Source: Streptomyces dangxiongensis (GTDB lineage Bacteria; Actinomycetota; Actinomycetes; Streptomycetales; Streptomycetaceae). Taken from it: 64,000 nucleotides of DNA. A model generated the notes under the pieces. It saw nothing but the letters and a program-made list of their open reading frames with translations, did no database searches and was not told the DNA's origin. Within the stretch, counting starts at the first letter, position 1; each line of letters starts with the position of its first letter. Below are positions 51,568 through 60,185 of this stretch, in pieces. Both the position numbers and the translations under genes were made by a program. The stretch covers positions 1,240,001 through 1,304,000 of the forward strand of contig NZ_CP033073.1 in assembly GCF_003675325.1 (NCBI RefSeq), given 5' to 3'.

Positions 51568-52317
51568 TCAGGCGTTGTAGCCGCCGTGGGCGTCCAGCAC
51601 CGCGCCCGTGACGTACGACGCGGCGGGGCTCGCCAGGAAGGCGATCGCCGCGGCGATTTCGTCGGGGTGCCCCATGCGTTGCAGGGACAGCGAGCTGACC
51701 AGGGCATTGAGGGTCTCGGGGTCCGGCGGTTGCATGCCGCCCTCCATCAGTCCGGCCTCTACGACGTTGGCCGTGATGTTCCGGGGCCCGAGGTCGCGTG
51801 CGACGCCCATGGTGTACCTCTCGATCCCGGACTTGGTCGCCGCATAGTCGGCAAGGCCGGGGGCGCCGACCCGGGAGCCCAGTCCGGAACTCACCGTGAT
51901 GACGCGGCCGCCCGTGCGCAGCACTCGGGAGGCGGCCCGGATGACGGAGATCACGCCGAGGTAGTTGGTGGCGTGCATCCGGTCCAGTGCGGCGGTGTCG
52001 GCGTCCGGGTCGTCCACCGTGCCGGCCACGGAGATCGCCGCGTTGTTGACGAGGATGTCCAGGCCGCCGAAGTGCGCGACTACGTCGTCGATCAGCGCCG
52101 GCGCCCGGCTCGTGTCCGCCTGGTCGGACTGGAAGGCGACGGCCTTGGCTCCCTTGCCGTGCACCTCGTCGACGACGGCCTGCGCCTGTTTCTCGGAGCT
52201 GACGTAGGTGAAGGCGACGTCAGCGCCCTGCTCGGCCAGCAGTCGTACGGTCGCGGCTCCCAGTCCGCGCGACCCCCCGGTGACCAGGGCGACCTTGCCC
52301 GTGAGTGGCTTGCTCAT
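51568..52317 (-). CDS. SDR-family oxidoreductase
   Basis: Short-chain dehydrogenase, 249 residues from ATG 52317 with GAGGTGAGAAGA upstream. The cofactor motif TGGSRGLGAATV, NNAAIS, catalytic Ser in VITVSSGLGS and YAATKSG (Tyr, Lys) are present. The C-terminus is the usual SPAASYVTGAVLDAHGGYNA type of FabG-like enzymes. It is divergent from an Rrf2-family gene across a long dyad, so it is probably the regulated target. Substrate unknown. Confidence 0.93.
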   Translation of the reverse strand: MSKPLTGKVALVTGGSRGLGAATVRLLAEQGADVAFTYVSSEKQAQAVVDEVHGKGAKAVAFQSDQADTSRAPALIDDVVAHFGGLDILVNNAAISVAGTVDDPDADTAALDRMHATNYLGVISVIRAASRVLRTGGRVITVSSGLGSRVGAPGLADYAATKSGIERYTMGVARDLGPRNITANVVEAGLMEGGMQPPDPETLNALVSSLSLQRMGHPDEIAAAIAFLASPAASYVTGAVLDAHGGYNA

Positions 52318-52364
52318 TCTTCTCACCTCGTTGATTGACCCTTCCTGGCAGTCGAAACCTTAGT

Positions 52365-52417
52365 TGTTACGACACGTCAGTTGCAACCTTCCCTGTTACA
52401 ACTGAGCTGTCGTAACA
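52365..52417. promoter_or_regulatory. 53-bp nested dyad operator between SDR and Rrf2 genes
   Basis: TGTTACGACA (52365-52374) and TGTCGTAACA (52408-52417) are perfect inverted repeats. CAGTTG (52378-52383) and CAACTG (52399-52404) form an inner pair with the same centre at 52391. The additional words AGTTGTTAC and GTTACAACT overlap the dyad. Likely the Rrf2-family repressor site controlling both genes. Confidence 0.8.
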
Positions 52418-52446
52418 TGAAGCGTTGCGGCCGAGAGGAGGAGTCC

Positions 52447-52881
52447 ATGAGCGCCAACAGCAGGCTGACCATCGCGGCCCACGCGCTGGCCTGGATCGGC
52501 CTCTATCAGCGCCAGGGCCATGAGGTCGCCACCTCCGAGCAGATCGCGACCAGCGCGAACACCAACCCCGTGGTGATCAGACGGCTGCTCGGCGAGCTGC
52601 GCAGGGCCGGGCTCGTAGAGTCCCGGCGGGGCGTGGGCGCGGGCTGGTCGCTGGCACGCGAGCTGGAGTCGATGACCCTGCTCGACGTGTACGAGGCAGT
52701 GGAACCCGGCCCGCTGTTCGCAATGCACCGCACCACCCCGGACCAGGGATGCGTGGTGGGTCACGGCATCCAGCCGGCAATGCAGAGCATCTACGAGGGC
52801 ATCGAGGAGACTGTGAGACACGAGCTGGCCCGCGTCACGCTCGCGAACGTACTCCGGGACGTACTCGCGGCACCTCGCTAG
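52447..52881 (+). CDS. Rrf2-family transcriptional regulator
   Basis: 144 residues from ATG 52447 with GAGAGGAGGAG close upstream. The winged HTH reads VATSEQIATSANTNPVVIRR, followed by GLVESRRGVGAGWSLARE and a dimerisation helix. Only one Cys (in DQGCVVGH) is visible, so no Fe-S cluster of the IscR or NsrR kind is expected. It resembles the YwnA-type subgroup, often thiol or stress responsive. Divergent from the SDR gene. Confidence 0.9.
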   Translation: MSANSRLTIAAHALAWIGLYQRQGHEVATSEQIATSANTNPVVIRRLLGELRRAGLVESRRGVGAGWSLARELESMTLLDVYEAVEPGPLFAMHRTTPDQGCVVGHGIQPAMQSIYEGIEETVRHELARVTLANVLRDVLAAPR

Positions 52882-52991
52882 CCTCTCCGTTACGCCCTGA
52901 CATCACCAAGATCCCTATCTAAGCCCAGGCCGGCGAACAGCCTGGCAACCAGTCACGCCGAAGACAGTTGCGGTATCAGACCGTGTCCTAC

Positions 52992-53890
52992 GAGCTCGTA
53001 ACTTGATCTTGTTGCAGTGCCCTGGTCCGGCGTGACCGATGTGACGATTCCGCCGTTCGGGAGGATGTGAGCACCCGGCCATGGATCGTGGACGACGACT
53101 TGTGGGCGCTGATCGAGCCGCTGCTGCCGCCCTGGCCGGAGAAGTCGCCGGGCCCACGGCCGGTGGCGGACCGGCTGTGTCTGCAGGGCATCCTGTACGT
53201 CCTGCACAACGACATAGCCTGGCAACTCCTGCCGCTGGAGCTGGGATTCGGTTCCGGGCAGACCTGTTGGCGGCGCCTGGAGCGGTGGCAGCAGGCCGGG
53301 GTCTTCGACCAACTGCACCGCATCCTGCTCGCCGAGCTGAACGCGGCCGGCGAACTCGACTGGTCCCGCGCGTGCGTGGACGGCTCCCACATCCGCGCGA
53401 AAAAGGGGGCGCCGACACTGGTCCGTCACCGGTCGACCGACGGAAGACGGGTAGCAAGCACCACCTGATCTGCGACGGACGCGGCACCCCGCTCAAGGTC
53501 ATCACCACCGCGGCCAACGTCAACGACGTCACCCAGACCCTCGCCCTGGTCGACGGCATCCCGCCCGTGGCCGGACGGCGCGGGCGCCCGCGCCGCCGCC
53601 CCGACTCGCTCCTCGGTGACAAGGGCTACGACTCCAACCCCAACCGCCGAGAGCTGCGCAAGCGGCGGATCTTGCCGGTCATCTCCCGCAAGGGCGCCCC
53701 GAACGTCAAGGGCTTGGGCAAGCTCCGCTACGTCGTCGAGCAGACCTTCGCCCTGCTCCACCAGTTCAAACGCCTTGCCGTCCGTTGGGAACGCCGAACC
53801 GAACTCCACGATGCTTTCGTCTCGTTGGCCTGTAGCCTCATCTGCTGGAGACGCCTCAAGAAGGTCCGCCCATGATCGTGTTACGAGCTC
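52992..53890 (+). mobile_element. IS5-family (IS427-like) insertion sequence, about 899 bp
   Basis: Ends are GAGCTCGTAAC (52992-53002) and its exact inverse GTTACGAGCTC (53880-53890). Similarity continues inward imperfectly (TTGATC versus ACGATC). A transposase in two overlapping frames fills the interior. Flanking bases share CTA but no clean target duplication is evident. The element appears intact. A second end fragment lies at 51450. Confidence 0.88.
53067..53875 (+). CDS. IS5-family transposase in two frames (probable -1 frameshift)
   Basis: Frame A starts GTG 53067 (STRPWIVDDDLWALIEPLLP, then GILYVLHNDIAWQLLP, CVDGSHIRAKKG). It holds the first catalytic Asp in CVDGSH and stops at about 53468. 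The continuation in the -1 frame reads GPSPVDRRKTGSKHHLICDG, then LLGDKGYDS (second Asp) and VEQTFALLHQFKRL (Glu), to the stop at 53875. The A5G5 run at about 53400-53409 lies exactly where the frames must join. Programmed frameshifting is usual in this IS group, so this is probably functional rather than broken. Confidence 0.85.
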
Positions 53891-53891
53891 T

Positions 53892-53993
53892 ATGACAGCG
53901 ACCGAGCGAAACGAAGAGCGGGTGCGTTACGGCGTAGGTCGGGGGCTGGAGTACCGGCGGACGTTCGGCCCTGATGGTGGTGTGCGCTCGTGA
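53892..53993 (+). CDS. 33-aa ORF directly after the IS
   Basis: Reads MTATERNEERVRYGVGRGLE and ends GPDGGVRS. The ATG abuts the IS end, so the true gene probably began to the left and was cut by the insertion. It overlaps the next ORF by GTGA, which supports real coupled coding. Function unknown. Confidence 0.35.
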   Translation: MTATERNEERVRYGVGRGLEYRRTFGPDGGVRS

Positions 53994-54196
53994 CGGGGCG
54001 CATGACTCTGCGGGTGTTCTACGACGGCGGCCTGACGTACGGCCCGGTTCGTGAGGTGCAGGTGGACCCGGGCAAGGCGGTGATCCTGGGTTCGCCGACC
54101 AAGTACCCGCCGTGCGGGTGCCCTCGGTGCACGGGCCGCAGTTCGTTGTCTGCCAGATCTCTCCGCCCCGTGGCGGTGGAGCCGAAGGCGACGTGA
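53990..54196 (+). CDS. Small protein, 68 aa, with CxCxxC
   Basis: GTG 53990, overlapping the preceding small ORF by 4 bp. Sequence begins MTGRMTLRVFYDGGLTYGPV and contains ILGSPTKYPPCGCPRCTGR, a compact Cys cluster that could bind metal. The following frame (54121-54200) also looks coding (GPQFVVCQISPP), so a frameshift may shorten this ORF. I do not recognise the family. Confidence 0.4.
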   Translation: MTGRMTLRVFYDGGLTYGPVREVQVDPGKAVILGSPTKYPPCGCPRCTGRSSLSARSLRPVAVEPKAT

Positions 54197-54394
54197 TGCG
54201 TGGCTTGGCCATTGGGTGCTGCGCCACTTTGGCCGGTACGCGGGGCCGCTCTACCTGGCTGCGATCCTCGGCGGCTGTGCCCTGGTTCTCGCTGGAACCC
54301 TGGCATTCCGGTAACCGCAGCACTCGTCGCTGTCCCCCTTTGCTTCCTGCCGGATTCCCGGCGGGAGTTCCCCGAGAAGAGAGGTAGTCCGACA
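54197..54394. other. Gap with a possible tiny membrane ORF
   Basis: A frame at about 54216-54314 would encode LRHFGRYAGPLYLAAILGGC then ALVLAGTLAFR and a stop, a plausible single membrane helix. It lacks a good start (GTG only) and may be displaced by a frameshift from the preceding small gene. Confidence 0.3.
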
Positions 54395-54529
54395 GTGGAA
54401 GAGAACACCAGCTCGGTGGTCCCCGAGGGGGGTGGCCTGCTCGTCGCGAAGCGGAAGATCGTAGCCGCGCGCACCCGTGCCGAGCAGGAGTCTGACGTCA
54501 GCAGTGGCCGTTCCGACGGCAACGACTGA
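54395..54529 (+). CDS. 44-aa peptide upstream of the oxygenase gene
   Basis: GTG 54395 with GAGAGG upstream. The product starts VEENTSSVVPEGGGLLVAKR and continues with a basic segment (KIVAARTRAEQE) and a polar Ser/Asp/Gly-rich tail. It ends 14 bp before the JmjC-type gene in the same direction. Small size, position and polar tail make it a candidate peptide substrate for the enzymes encoded downstream, but there is no recognised leader motif. Unknown function. Confidence 0.5.
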   Translation: MEENTSSVVPEGGGLLVAKRKIVAARTRAEQESDVSSGRSDGND

Positions 54530-54543
54530 CGGGAGCGCCCACG

Positions 54544-55730
54544 TTGCTTGATGCAGCCTCGTGGGTGGTACGTCTGGGCGGGGACAGGTTCCTCGCCCAG
54601 ACGTACCACCGCTCCTACGCACACTTCCCCGGAGTCGCCGACACGGCAAAGCTGTTCTCCTGGGATGACCTGAACCGGATCATCGCCACGCAGCGACTGG
54701 AGCCGCCCCGGCTGCGCCTGTCGGTCGACGGCGAGATGGTCCCGCTCCACCGCTACGCAATCCCGACCACGAACCGCCGCGCGGTCACCTGGTCCCTCAT
54801 CCAGCCGTCCGACTTCCACGCCCAGCTTAGGGACGGGGCGTCGCTATTCCTGGACGCGGTGGAGAAGATCCACCCCGCCGTGGGGGCGGCTGCGGAGGGA
54901 CTGGAACGCTTCCTCGGGACTTCGGTGCAGGCCAACGTGTACGCCTCGTGGACCGAGCGGGAGGGCTTCGGCCGGCACTGGGACGACCACGATGTGGTCG
55001 TGGTCCAACTGCACGGCTCGAAGCGGTGGCGCCTGTGGGGGATGACCCGTGAAGCGCCCACCTTCCGGGACGTGGAGTCGCCGGAGGAGCCGGAGGGCGA
55101 CCCGGTGGCGGACCTCGTTCTGTCTCGGGTGACGTGCTCTACCTGCCGCGCGGCTGGTGGCACTCGGTCACCGCTGACCAGGGGACAGAATCCCTTCACC
55201 TCACGTTCGGGATGGTCCCGCACACGGGCGCTGACCTGATGCTCTGGGTCGTCGACCAACTCCGGGCGTCCCTCGCGCTCCGCAGGGACATCCCGCGCTT
55301 CGGCTCGCTGGCGGAACAGTCGGGCTTCACCGACGGCGTACGCCGTGAAGTGGCCGACATGATGGCGGACCCCCGCCTCGTGGAGCGGTGGGCAGAGTCG
55401 ATCGACACGACGGACCTGGGCCACGCGATTCCGTCCCTGCCATACGTGGACGGCCTCCCCGCACGGGGGGAGATCACGGTCAAGCTCACCACTCCGAGGG
55501 GCCGCCTGACGGCGAACCGCGAACAGGGCACGGTCACCTTCGCGGCGGCCGGTACCGCTTGGGACTTCGCCGAGTCCGTCGCGCCCGCGCTGGGCACGCT
55601 GCTGACCAACCAGCCGACCACGCTCGGCGAACTCGCCGACTCCGCCGGACTGGAGGTCAAGGAGGTGGCCGAACTGGTCTCCGTCCTCATCGACGGCCAC
55701 GCCGTCGCAGTCGTGGGGACGGCGCTGTGA
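54544..55730 (+). CDS. JmjC/cupin-type 2-oxoglutarate oxygenase, one frameshift
   Basis: About 395 residues after repair. TTG 54544 has GGGAGC upstream. The Fe-binding HxD is in FGRHWDDHDVVVVQLHGSKRW. The distal His lies in YLPRGWWHSV, which is only in frame after adding one G to the GGG run at 55127-55129 (restoring LVLSRGDVLYLPRGWWHS). The fold matches ROXA/Cupin_4 hydroxylases that modify proteins or peptides. A winged-helix-like C-terminus (LGELADSAGLEVKEVAELVS) is also typical. It is coupled by GTGA overlap to an aldo/keto reductase gene. Confidence 0.82.
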
Positions 55731-56632
55731 CCGCCGCTCTCTGCCTGGGGACATACCGCGTGCGTGCCGTCAGTCAAGCAGCACGCACCGCCCTGGCCGC
55801 CGGTAGTCCCTGGGTGGACACGGCCCCGAACTACGCCCGTGGTCTGGCGCATGAGGAACTGCGCCCGGTTATCGGGGAGTACCCCACCGTGCGGGTAGCC
55901 ACGAAGACGGGGTTCTTCACGGCGGAGCAAGGCCGCACCGCCCTGACTGAGGGCGTGCTCACCCGGGAGGAGGCGGCCGGTAGGCACAGCCTTGAACGGG
56001 GCTTCGTCCGCTGGCAGACGAAGCGATCCTTGGCCGCGCTCGGGCGCGTGGACCTTGTGTTCGTGCACAACCCCGAGCACCACGGGCACGGCCTTGACCG
56101 TGCCGTTCTGCACGGGCGTGTACGGGAAGCCTTCACAGCGCTGGAGGAGTTCGCCCATGCGGGTCGGATCGGCGGGTACGGCGTCGCCACCTGGTCGGGC
56201 CTGACCTCCGGAGCGCTCAGCGTGCCCGAGTTGCTCACGCTCGCCCGGCAGGCGGTCGGTTCCGCTGAGCATCACTTCACGGCCTTGCAGATGCCCGTCA
56301 GCTTGATCATGGATGCCCCGATCACACAGGCCCTGAACGGCGGCGGACCACTGGTGCAGGCGAAGGACGCGGGGGTGATCACGTTCGGCTCTGCTCCCCT
56401 GCACGGGGGCGGACTCATTGACGCCATGACACCCGAACTGGTGAACCTCATCCGCCCCGGCCTGTCGGCCGCAGCCGCTGCCCTGCTGGCCGCTGGCTCG
56501 TGCCCTGGCCTCGATGTCGTCCTCACCTCCGCGAGCATCCGCGAGCACTGGGACGATGCGGCCAAGGCTCTGGCTGCGCCGCTGACGGCCCAGGAACTCA
56601 GGAGGGTGACGGATGAACTCGCCGATGGATGA
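55727..56632 (+). CDS. Aldo/keto reductase family protein
   Basis: 301 residues from GTG 55727. The catalytic tetrad can be assigned: Asp and Tyr in WVDTAPNYARG, Lys in VATKTGFF, His in VFVHNPEHH. The C-terminal NADPH region is shorter than usual (VVLTSASIREHWDDAAKAL). Overlaps the oxygenase by 4 bp and the kinase-like gene by 20 bp, so the three act together. Substrate unknown. Confidence 0.87.
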   Translation: MTAALCLGTYRVRAVSQAARTALAAGSPWVDTAPNYARGLAHEELRPVIGEYPTVRVATKTGFFTAEQGRTALTEGVLTREEAAGRHSLERGFVRWQTKRSLAALGRVDLVFVHNPEHHGHGLDRAVLHGRVREAFTALEEFAHAGRIGGYGVATWSGLTSGALSVPELLTLARQAVGSAEHHFTALQMPVSLIMDAPITQALNGGGPLVQAKDAGVITFGSAPLHGGGLIDAMTPELVNLIRPGLSAAAAALLAAGSCPGLDVVLTSASIREHWDDAAKALAAPLTAQELRRVTDELADG

Positions 56633-57467
56633 GGAGGTGCAGGCCCTGATGGAGGCCGCCCACGACCGGGCGGCCAAGGCACTGGGCCTCACCTGCACGG
56701 GGCCGCTGGCGTGGGGCTTCCTTGGTGTCACTCTCGGACGCCGAGCGGGGGACCGGTGGCTACGGGTCAGCCGGACGGCGAAGAGGAACGCGGGCAGGAA
56801 GGCGAAGGAAGGCATCGTCGGCGCCTCGGAGCTGGTGCCCGACGGCGTGCCCCGCCCCCACCTGTACGCGGTGCATGACTGGGCTGACGGCGAGTGGGCC
56901 TTCGAGTCGGAAGTCCTGGACTACCTCACGCAACCCATCGTGTCCCCCGACCGGGCCGACATCGACCACGACCCGGGGTTGCCCGACGAGTGGTGGGCGG
57001 ACCTTCGCCAAGCCCTTGCCCTCCTCGCTGAAGCGGAGGGAGTGAAGGCAACCGTGCGGGACGGGTGGGTCGAACGGGCCTTCCCCCAGTTCCTCGGCAT
57101 CCCGGCCCCCGCCAGGGTGGAGCGGGTGACCGGTCACGGTGACTTGCACTGGGGCAACCTCACCGCCGCGCCCCTGTGCCTGCTGGACTGGGAGCGGTGG
57201 GGACGGGTGCCCTTCGGCTATGACGCGGGACTCCTCCACACCAACAGCCTGCTTGTTCCCGACGTAGCCGCCCGCATCCGCAAGGAGTTCGCGCCGACCC
57301 TCGACACCCCGGCCGGCCGAATCGGGGAACTCTCGGCCCTGGCCGAGATGCTGCAAGCCGTAGCCCGTGGCTGGTACCCCGACCTTGCACCACGGCTTGT
57401 CGCCCGCGCGGAAGCCCTCACCGGTGTTCGCCCACCCGCCCCGGTACACTCCGAGGTGAGTGCCTGA
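56613..57467 (+). CDS. Aminoglycoside phosphotransferase (APH)-like kinase
   Basis: 284 residues, ATG 56613. The kinase catalytic loop is VTGHGDLHWGNLTAAP and the metal-binding Asp follows in LLDWERWG. The N-lobe is reduced (WLRVSRTAKRN). These features fit the APH/ChoK superfamily. Within an oxygenase-reductase operon, a biosynthetic role is more likely than drug resistance. APH-like kinases phosphorylate peptide Ser/Thr in class V lanthipeptide and thioamitide pathways. Whether that applies here is speculation. Confidence 0.83.
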   Translation: MNSPMDEEVQALMEAAHDRAAKALGLTCTGPLAWGFLGVTLGRRAGDRWLRVSRTAKRNAGRKAKEGIVGASELVPDGVPRPHLYAVHDWADGEWAFESEVLDYLTQPIVSPDRADIDHDPGLPDEWWADLRQALALLAEAEGVKATVRDGWVERAFPQFLGIPAPARVERVTGHGDLHWGNLTAAPLCLLDWERWGRVPFGYDAGLLHTNSLLVPDVAARIRKEFAPTLDTPAGRIGELSALAEMLQAVARGWYPDLAPRLVARAEALTGVRPPAPVHSEVSA

Positions 57468-57498
57468 CTTCGTCCCTGTGCGCCCGCCTCAGGCGCTC

Positions 57499-57890
57499 TC
57501 ACCGATGTGCCGGTACAAGGGTGGCTCGGGAGATTCCAAGGGCCTTAGCGATGGCTGTTACGCTCTCTCCCTTGGCGTGCCTGGCACGGGCTACGGCTAG
57601 CTTGTCGTCGTCCACAACGGAGGGGCGTCCACCCTGGTTGCCCTTGCGGGCCGCAGTGTCCAGCCCTTCCAACGTCTTCTCCCGGACGCCTTCCCGCTCC
57701 ACCTCGGCGGCCACGGCCAGGACGGCGAACACGATGGCGCCCGCCCCGTTCGGGTCGTACACCCCCTGCAAGGGGCCGGAGATGGCCATGGCGCGGTACG
57801 GCAGGCGCCGCGCTGAGGGAGCGAAGAAGCTGGCCGCTTCGAGCGCCAGCCGACTCGGCCTGTCATCCCTGGTCTGACCAGGAAGTTCGC
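57499..57890 (-). pseudogene. C-terminal remnant of a serine resolvase/invertase
   Basis: The minus-strand sequence PLQGVYDPNGAGAIVFAVLA then EREGVREKTLEGLDTAARKG and the HTH ESVTAIAKALGISRATL matches the end of a small serine recombinase. The N-terminal catalytic part with the nucleophile Ser is missing. The homology fades near 57890, close to the second tRNA-terminator-like repeat. It is probably a decayed recombinase gene at an element boundary. Confidence 0.75.
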
Positions 57891-57934
57891 TTGGCTGTTG
57901 GTCACGTGGTTGGTCACGCCACAGCCGGAGAAAC

Positions 57935-57975
57935 AGAAAGACCCCAGGTGAACTGGGGTCTCTGCTGGTGGGACG
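57935..57975 (-). repeat. Second copy of the tRNA-end/terminator sequence, diverged
   Basis: AAACAGAAAGACCCCAGGTG, then AACTGGGGTCTCTGCTGGTG aligns with 50053-50100 (AAACAGAAAAACCCCACGTG, AAGTGGGGTCTTCGCTGGTG). The hairpin is ACCCCAG-GTGAA-CTGGGGT (57941-57959), with compensatory changes keeping the stem. Relative to the first copy about nine bases of the acceptor-stem part are missing. The direct repeats flank 7.9 kb. Confidence 0.7.
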
Positions 57976-58062
57976 TTCACGAGATCCTTGACCAGCCCCG
58001 ATAGGGCTAATTGATGTTGAGGTTCCCGCGAGTCCCAAGATCATCCCCCGAGCATATGCCAT

Positions 58063-58889
58063 GCAGGCACTCTCTGCGTCTCACAGCTCGCACAGGCAGC
58101 ATGAGCTGGAGAGTCCCATGCGCGATTGCACTGTGGACCAAGCTAGGCCGATCGCAAAGGCCGGCATCACCCTCAGTTACGTCGACCGCGTGGCCGTAGG
58201 CCATCATCGCGTTCGAGGTTTCGGGCAACCCGCACCAGGCACCACGTGAGTGCGAGCGCGCCTACGCTTACGGGGACAGCGCAGGGACCACGACCACGGA
58301 GTCGTCCTTGTTGCAGGCAATCTCAATCGCCACGGCTATCGTGCGGCTGTTGACCATGACGCCGTCGCCCAGCTTGCGAATCCGGTTTGCCGCGCGCATC
58401 AGGCAATCGACTTCAAAGACGGGCCGCAGACCTTGCGGACCTGCCAGTTCCAGCGCCGACAAGCGTTCCAGGACCACGCCAGGCCCCCGATGTGCCGAAG
58501 CAACATTAAGTTCGCGATAGTGAACGGGATGCTATTCATGTGACTGCTTCGGCGGCAAGCGAGTTGCCACGCCAGACAGGATGGTTACATGCAGGGTGCA
58601 AACTGTCCTTCTGCGTAGATAGGCCCATGAGGGCGGTGCCCCGCCGCGGCCACGCCGATGACCGTCCACGAGTACGTCTGGCACTCCTACCGCGATTCCG
58701 GACTACAAGCGCGAGGTCCAGCCGAACAACGCGATCCACCGTCGACCCACTGCGACACCGACGTACCAGCACACTTCGGCCCGGCATCAACGGCTGTTCC
58801 CTGCCTCGTGGCAAGACCGTCACGTAGGAGTTGCTGTGCCCGGTCAGGGCTATCAATGTGGGCTGCGGTCCGGACAGCTGTGTTGGGTC
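58063..58889. other. Eroded region without confident genes
   Basis: About 830 bp. Short open frames exist on both strands but none has convincing ribosome sites or codon bias over a useful length. The best is minus 58268-58477 (RPVFEVDCLMRAANRIRKLG to VVVVPALSP), possibly the end of a lost gene. GC is lower than in the core region. Confidence 0.45.
58268..58477 (-). CDS. Doubtful 69-aa ORF, possible gene remnant
   Basis: Reads VLERLSALELAGPQGLRPVF, continues DGVMVNSRTIAVAIEIACNK and ends VVVVPALSP. Composition is protein-like, but the GTG start lacks a ribosome site and the frame may once have extended upstream. No family recognised. Confidence 0.25.
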   Translation of the reverse strand: MVLERLSALELAGPQGLRPVFEVDCLMRAANRIRKLGDGVMVNSRTIAVAIEIACNKDDSVVVVPALSP

Positions 58890-60140
58890 TCAGCTCAGTA
58901 GCACCGAGGGCGTCGAGCGGGCCACGTACGCCAATCCGTCGTACTCACGCATGAGCACCGTCTGAGTCATCGAGAAGCGGTACGTCACGCGTGGCACGCC
59001 AGCGCCGAAGGACCTCATGAACTGCTGGCTCTCCAGCCACTCGGCAACGGCGGGCTCGGTCCGGCCGGCGCGGAGATCGATCAGGTGGTCCTCGGAGGTG
59101 ACCGAGGCCAGCTGGGCCTCGACGGAGCGCGGACCCGCCGCGCTGATGGTGTGCTTCCTGGGCGGTCGTGTCGCGGAGTTTCCGGGACGGGCGCGGAAGG
59201 CGCCCTCGCCGAACAGCAGGCCCAGGGCGTAGTACCTCTCACCGTAGTGATCCCTGAGGTGATGGCCCATGGCGGGGATGTCTCGCGCGTAACGGTCGGT
59301 GCAGACATGGCCGTTGTGAGCCCAGACGGCCACCTTGCCGGCAGTCCCCTCCTCCAGGGAGACCACTGCCTGGGCCATGTGGCGGTCCCGGGCGGCCAGC
59401 GCGCCCGTCTCCTCGCCGTCTCCGCGCGGCGGCCGGGAGGCCACGTCGGCCGCGGCCACGATCAGGCGCGCATGCCTGAGTGCCTGATCGACGGCCGTGT
59501 CCCCGATGTGCGAGGCAAGCCGCGGACGCTCTTCCTGGAGGAATCGCTCCAGGTCACGTGCCTCGGCAAGGAGCTGTGGGCGCTGGGCCACCAGTGATCC
59601 CGTCCTGGCCTCCGCCAGTGCGCCGAGCACGCCGCCGGTGATGTCCGCCCGTTCTGGAGCCAGCGTGCGCAGCACGGCGCCCAGCGCCGCCAGGGAGGGG
59701 CCGCATCGCTGGGGGTCGATGCCAACGAAACGCACGGCCCGGTCCTGGGGAACCGTTCGGTTGTGGTCGCGCATCCACTCGACGACGTCGAGCATTTCCC
59801 GGGTCCGCCACGTCCAGAAGCCGAGGCCGGCCACTGCGTCGACGGCATCACCGGTTCCGTGCAGCACGTAGTCGTCGACCGCCTGGGCAGCGGAGGCGCT
59901 GGCCTCCATGGCCAGAGCGGTGAACCCCATCTCCTCGACGAGGAAGCGCAGTAACAGGTGTTTGAGGCGGAAGAACTCGGCTGTCCCGTGCGTCGCTTCC
60001 CCCATCCCCAGAACACGTACGTCGCGCAGAACCTTGCGCAGTGGCTCTAGGTCACCGTAGCCCGGGTCCGAGGCCTCGGGGTGCAGGCCTTTCAATGGCA
60101 AGGCGTTCTCTTTCAGCCAGCGTTGCACTTCCTTGGTCAT
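58890..60140 (-). CDS. Erythromycin esterase family protein
   Basis: 416 residues. ATG 60140 (MTKEVQRWLKEN) has AAGGAA six bases upstream. A GTG 21 bp earlier is less well placed. The family signature GMGEATHGTAEFFRLKHLLL is present, and the later VAVWAHNGHV holds the catalytic-site histidine region. Ere-type enzymes hydrolyse macrolide lactones, but many homologues have other substrates. It is the third gene of a minus-strand set after an ABC ATPase and an LLM oxidoreductase. Self-protection or tailoring are both possible. Confidence 0.88.
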   Translation of the reverse strand: MTKEVQRWLKENALPLKGLHPEASDPGYGDLEPLRKVLRDVRVLGMGEATHGTAEFFRLKHLLLRFLVEEMGFTALAMEASASAAQAVDDYVLHGTGDAVDAVAGLGFWTWRTREMLDVVEWMRDHNRTVPQDRAVRFVGIDPQRCGPSLAALGAVLRTLAPERADITGGVLGALAEARTGSLVAQRPQLLAEARDLERFLQEERPRLASHIGDTAVDQALRHARLIVAAADVASRPPRGDGEETGALAARDRHMAQAVVSLEEGTAGKVAVWAHNGHVCTDRYARDIPAMGHHLRDHYGERYYALGLLFGEGAFRARPGNSATRPPRKHTISAAGPRSVEAQLASVTSEDHLIDLRAGRTEPAVAEWLESQQFMRSFGAGVPRVTYRFSMTQTVLMREYDGLAYVARSTPSVLLS

Positions 60141-60185
60141 CGCCATTTCCTTTCGCGTCACCTCTCGACACGGTGAGCCTAGCCT

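Noticed and set aside
56613..57467. Aminoglycoside resistance kinase
   Set aside because: Although the APH catalytic loop is present, the gene is embedded in an oxygenase-reductase operon and the N-lobe is atypical, so a biosynthetic role is more likely.
58180..58250. tRNA-like GTTCGAGGTTTC string
   Set aside because: No acceptor or anticodon stems can be drawn around it.
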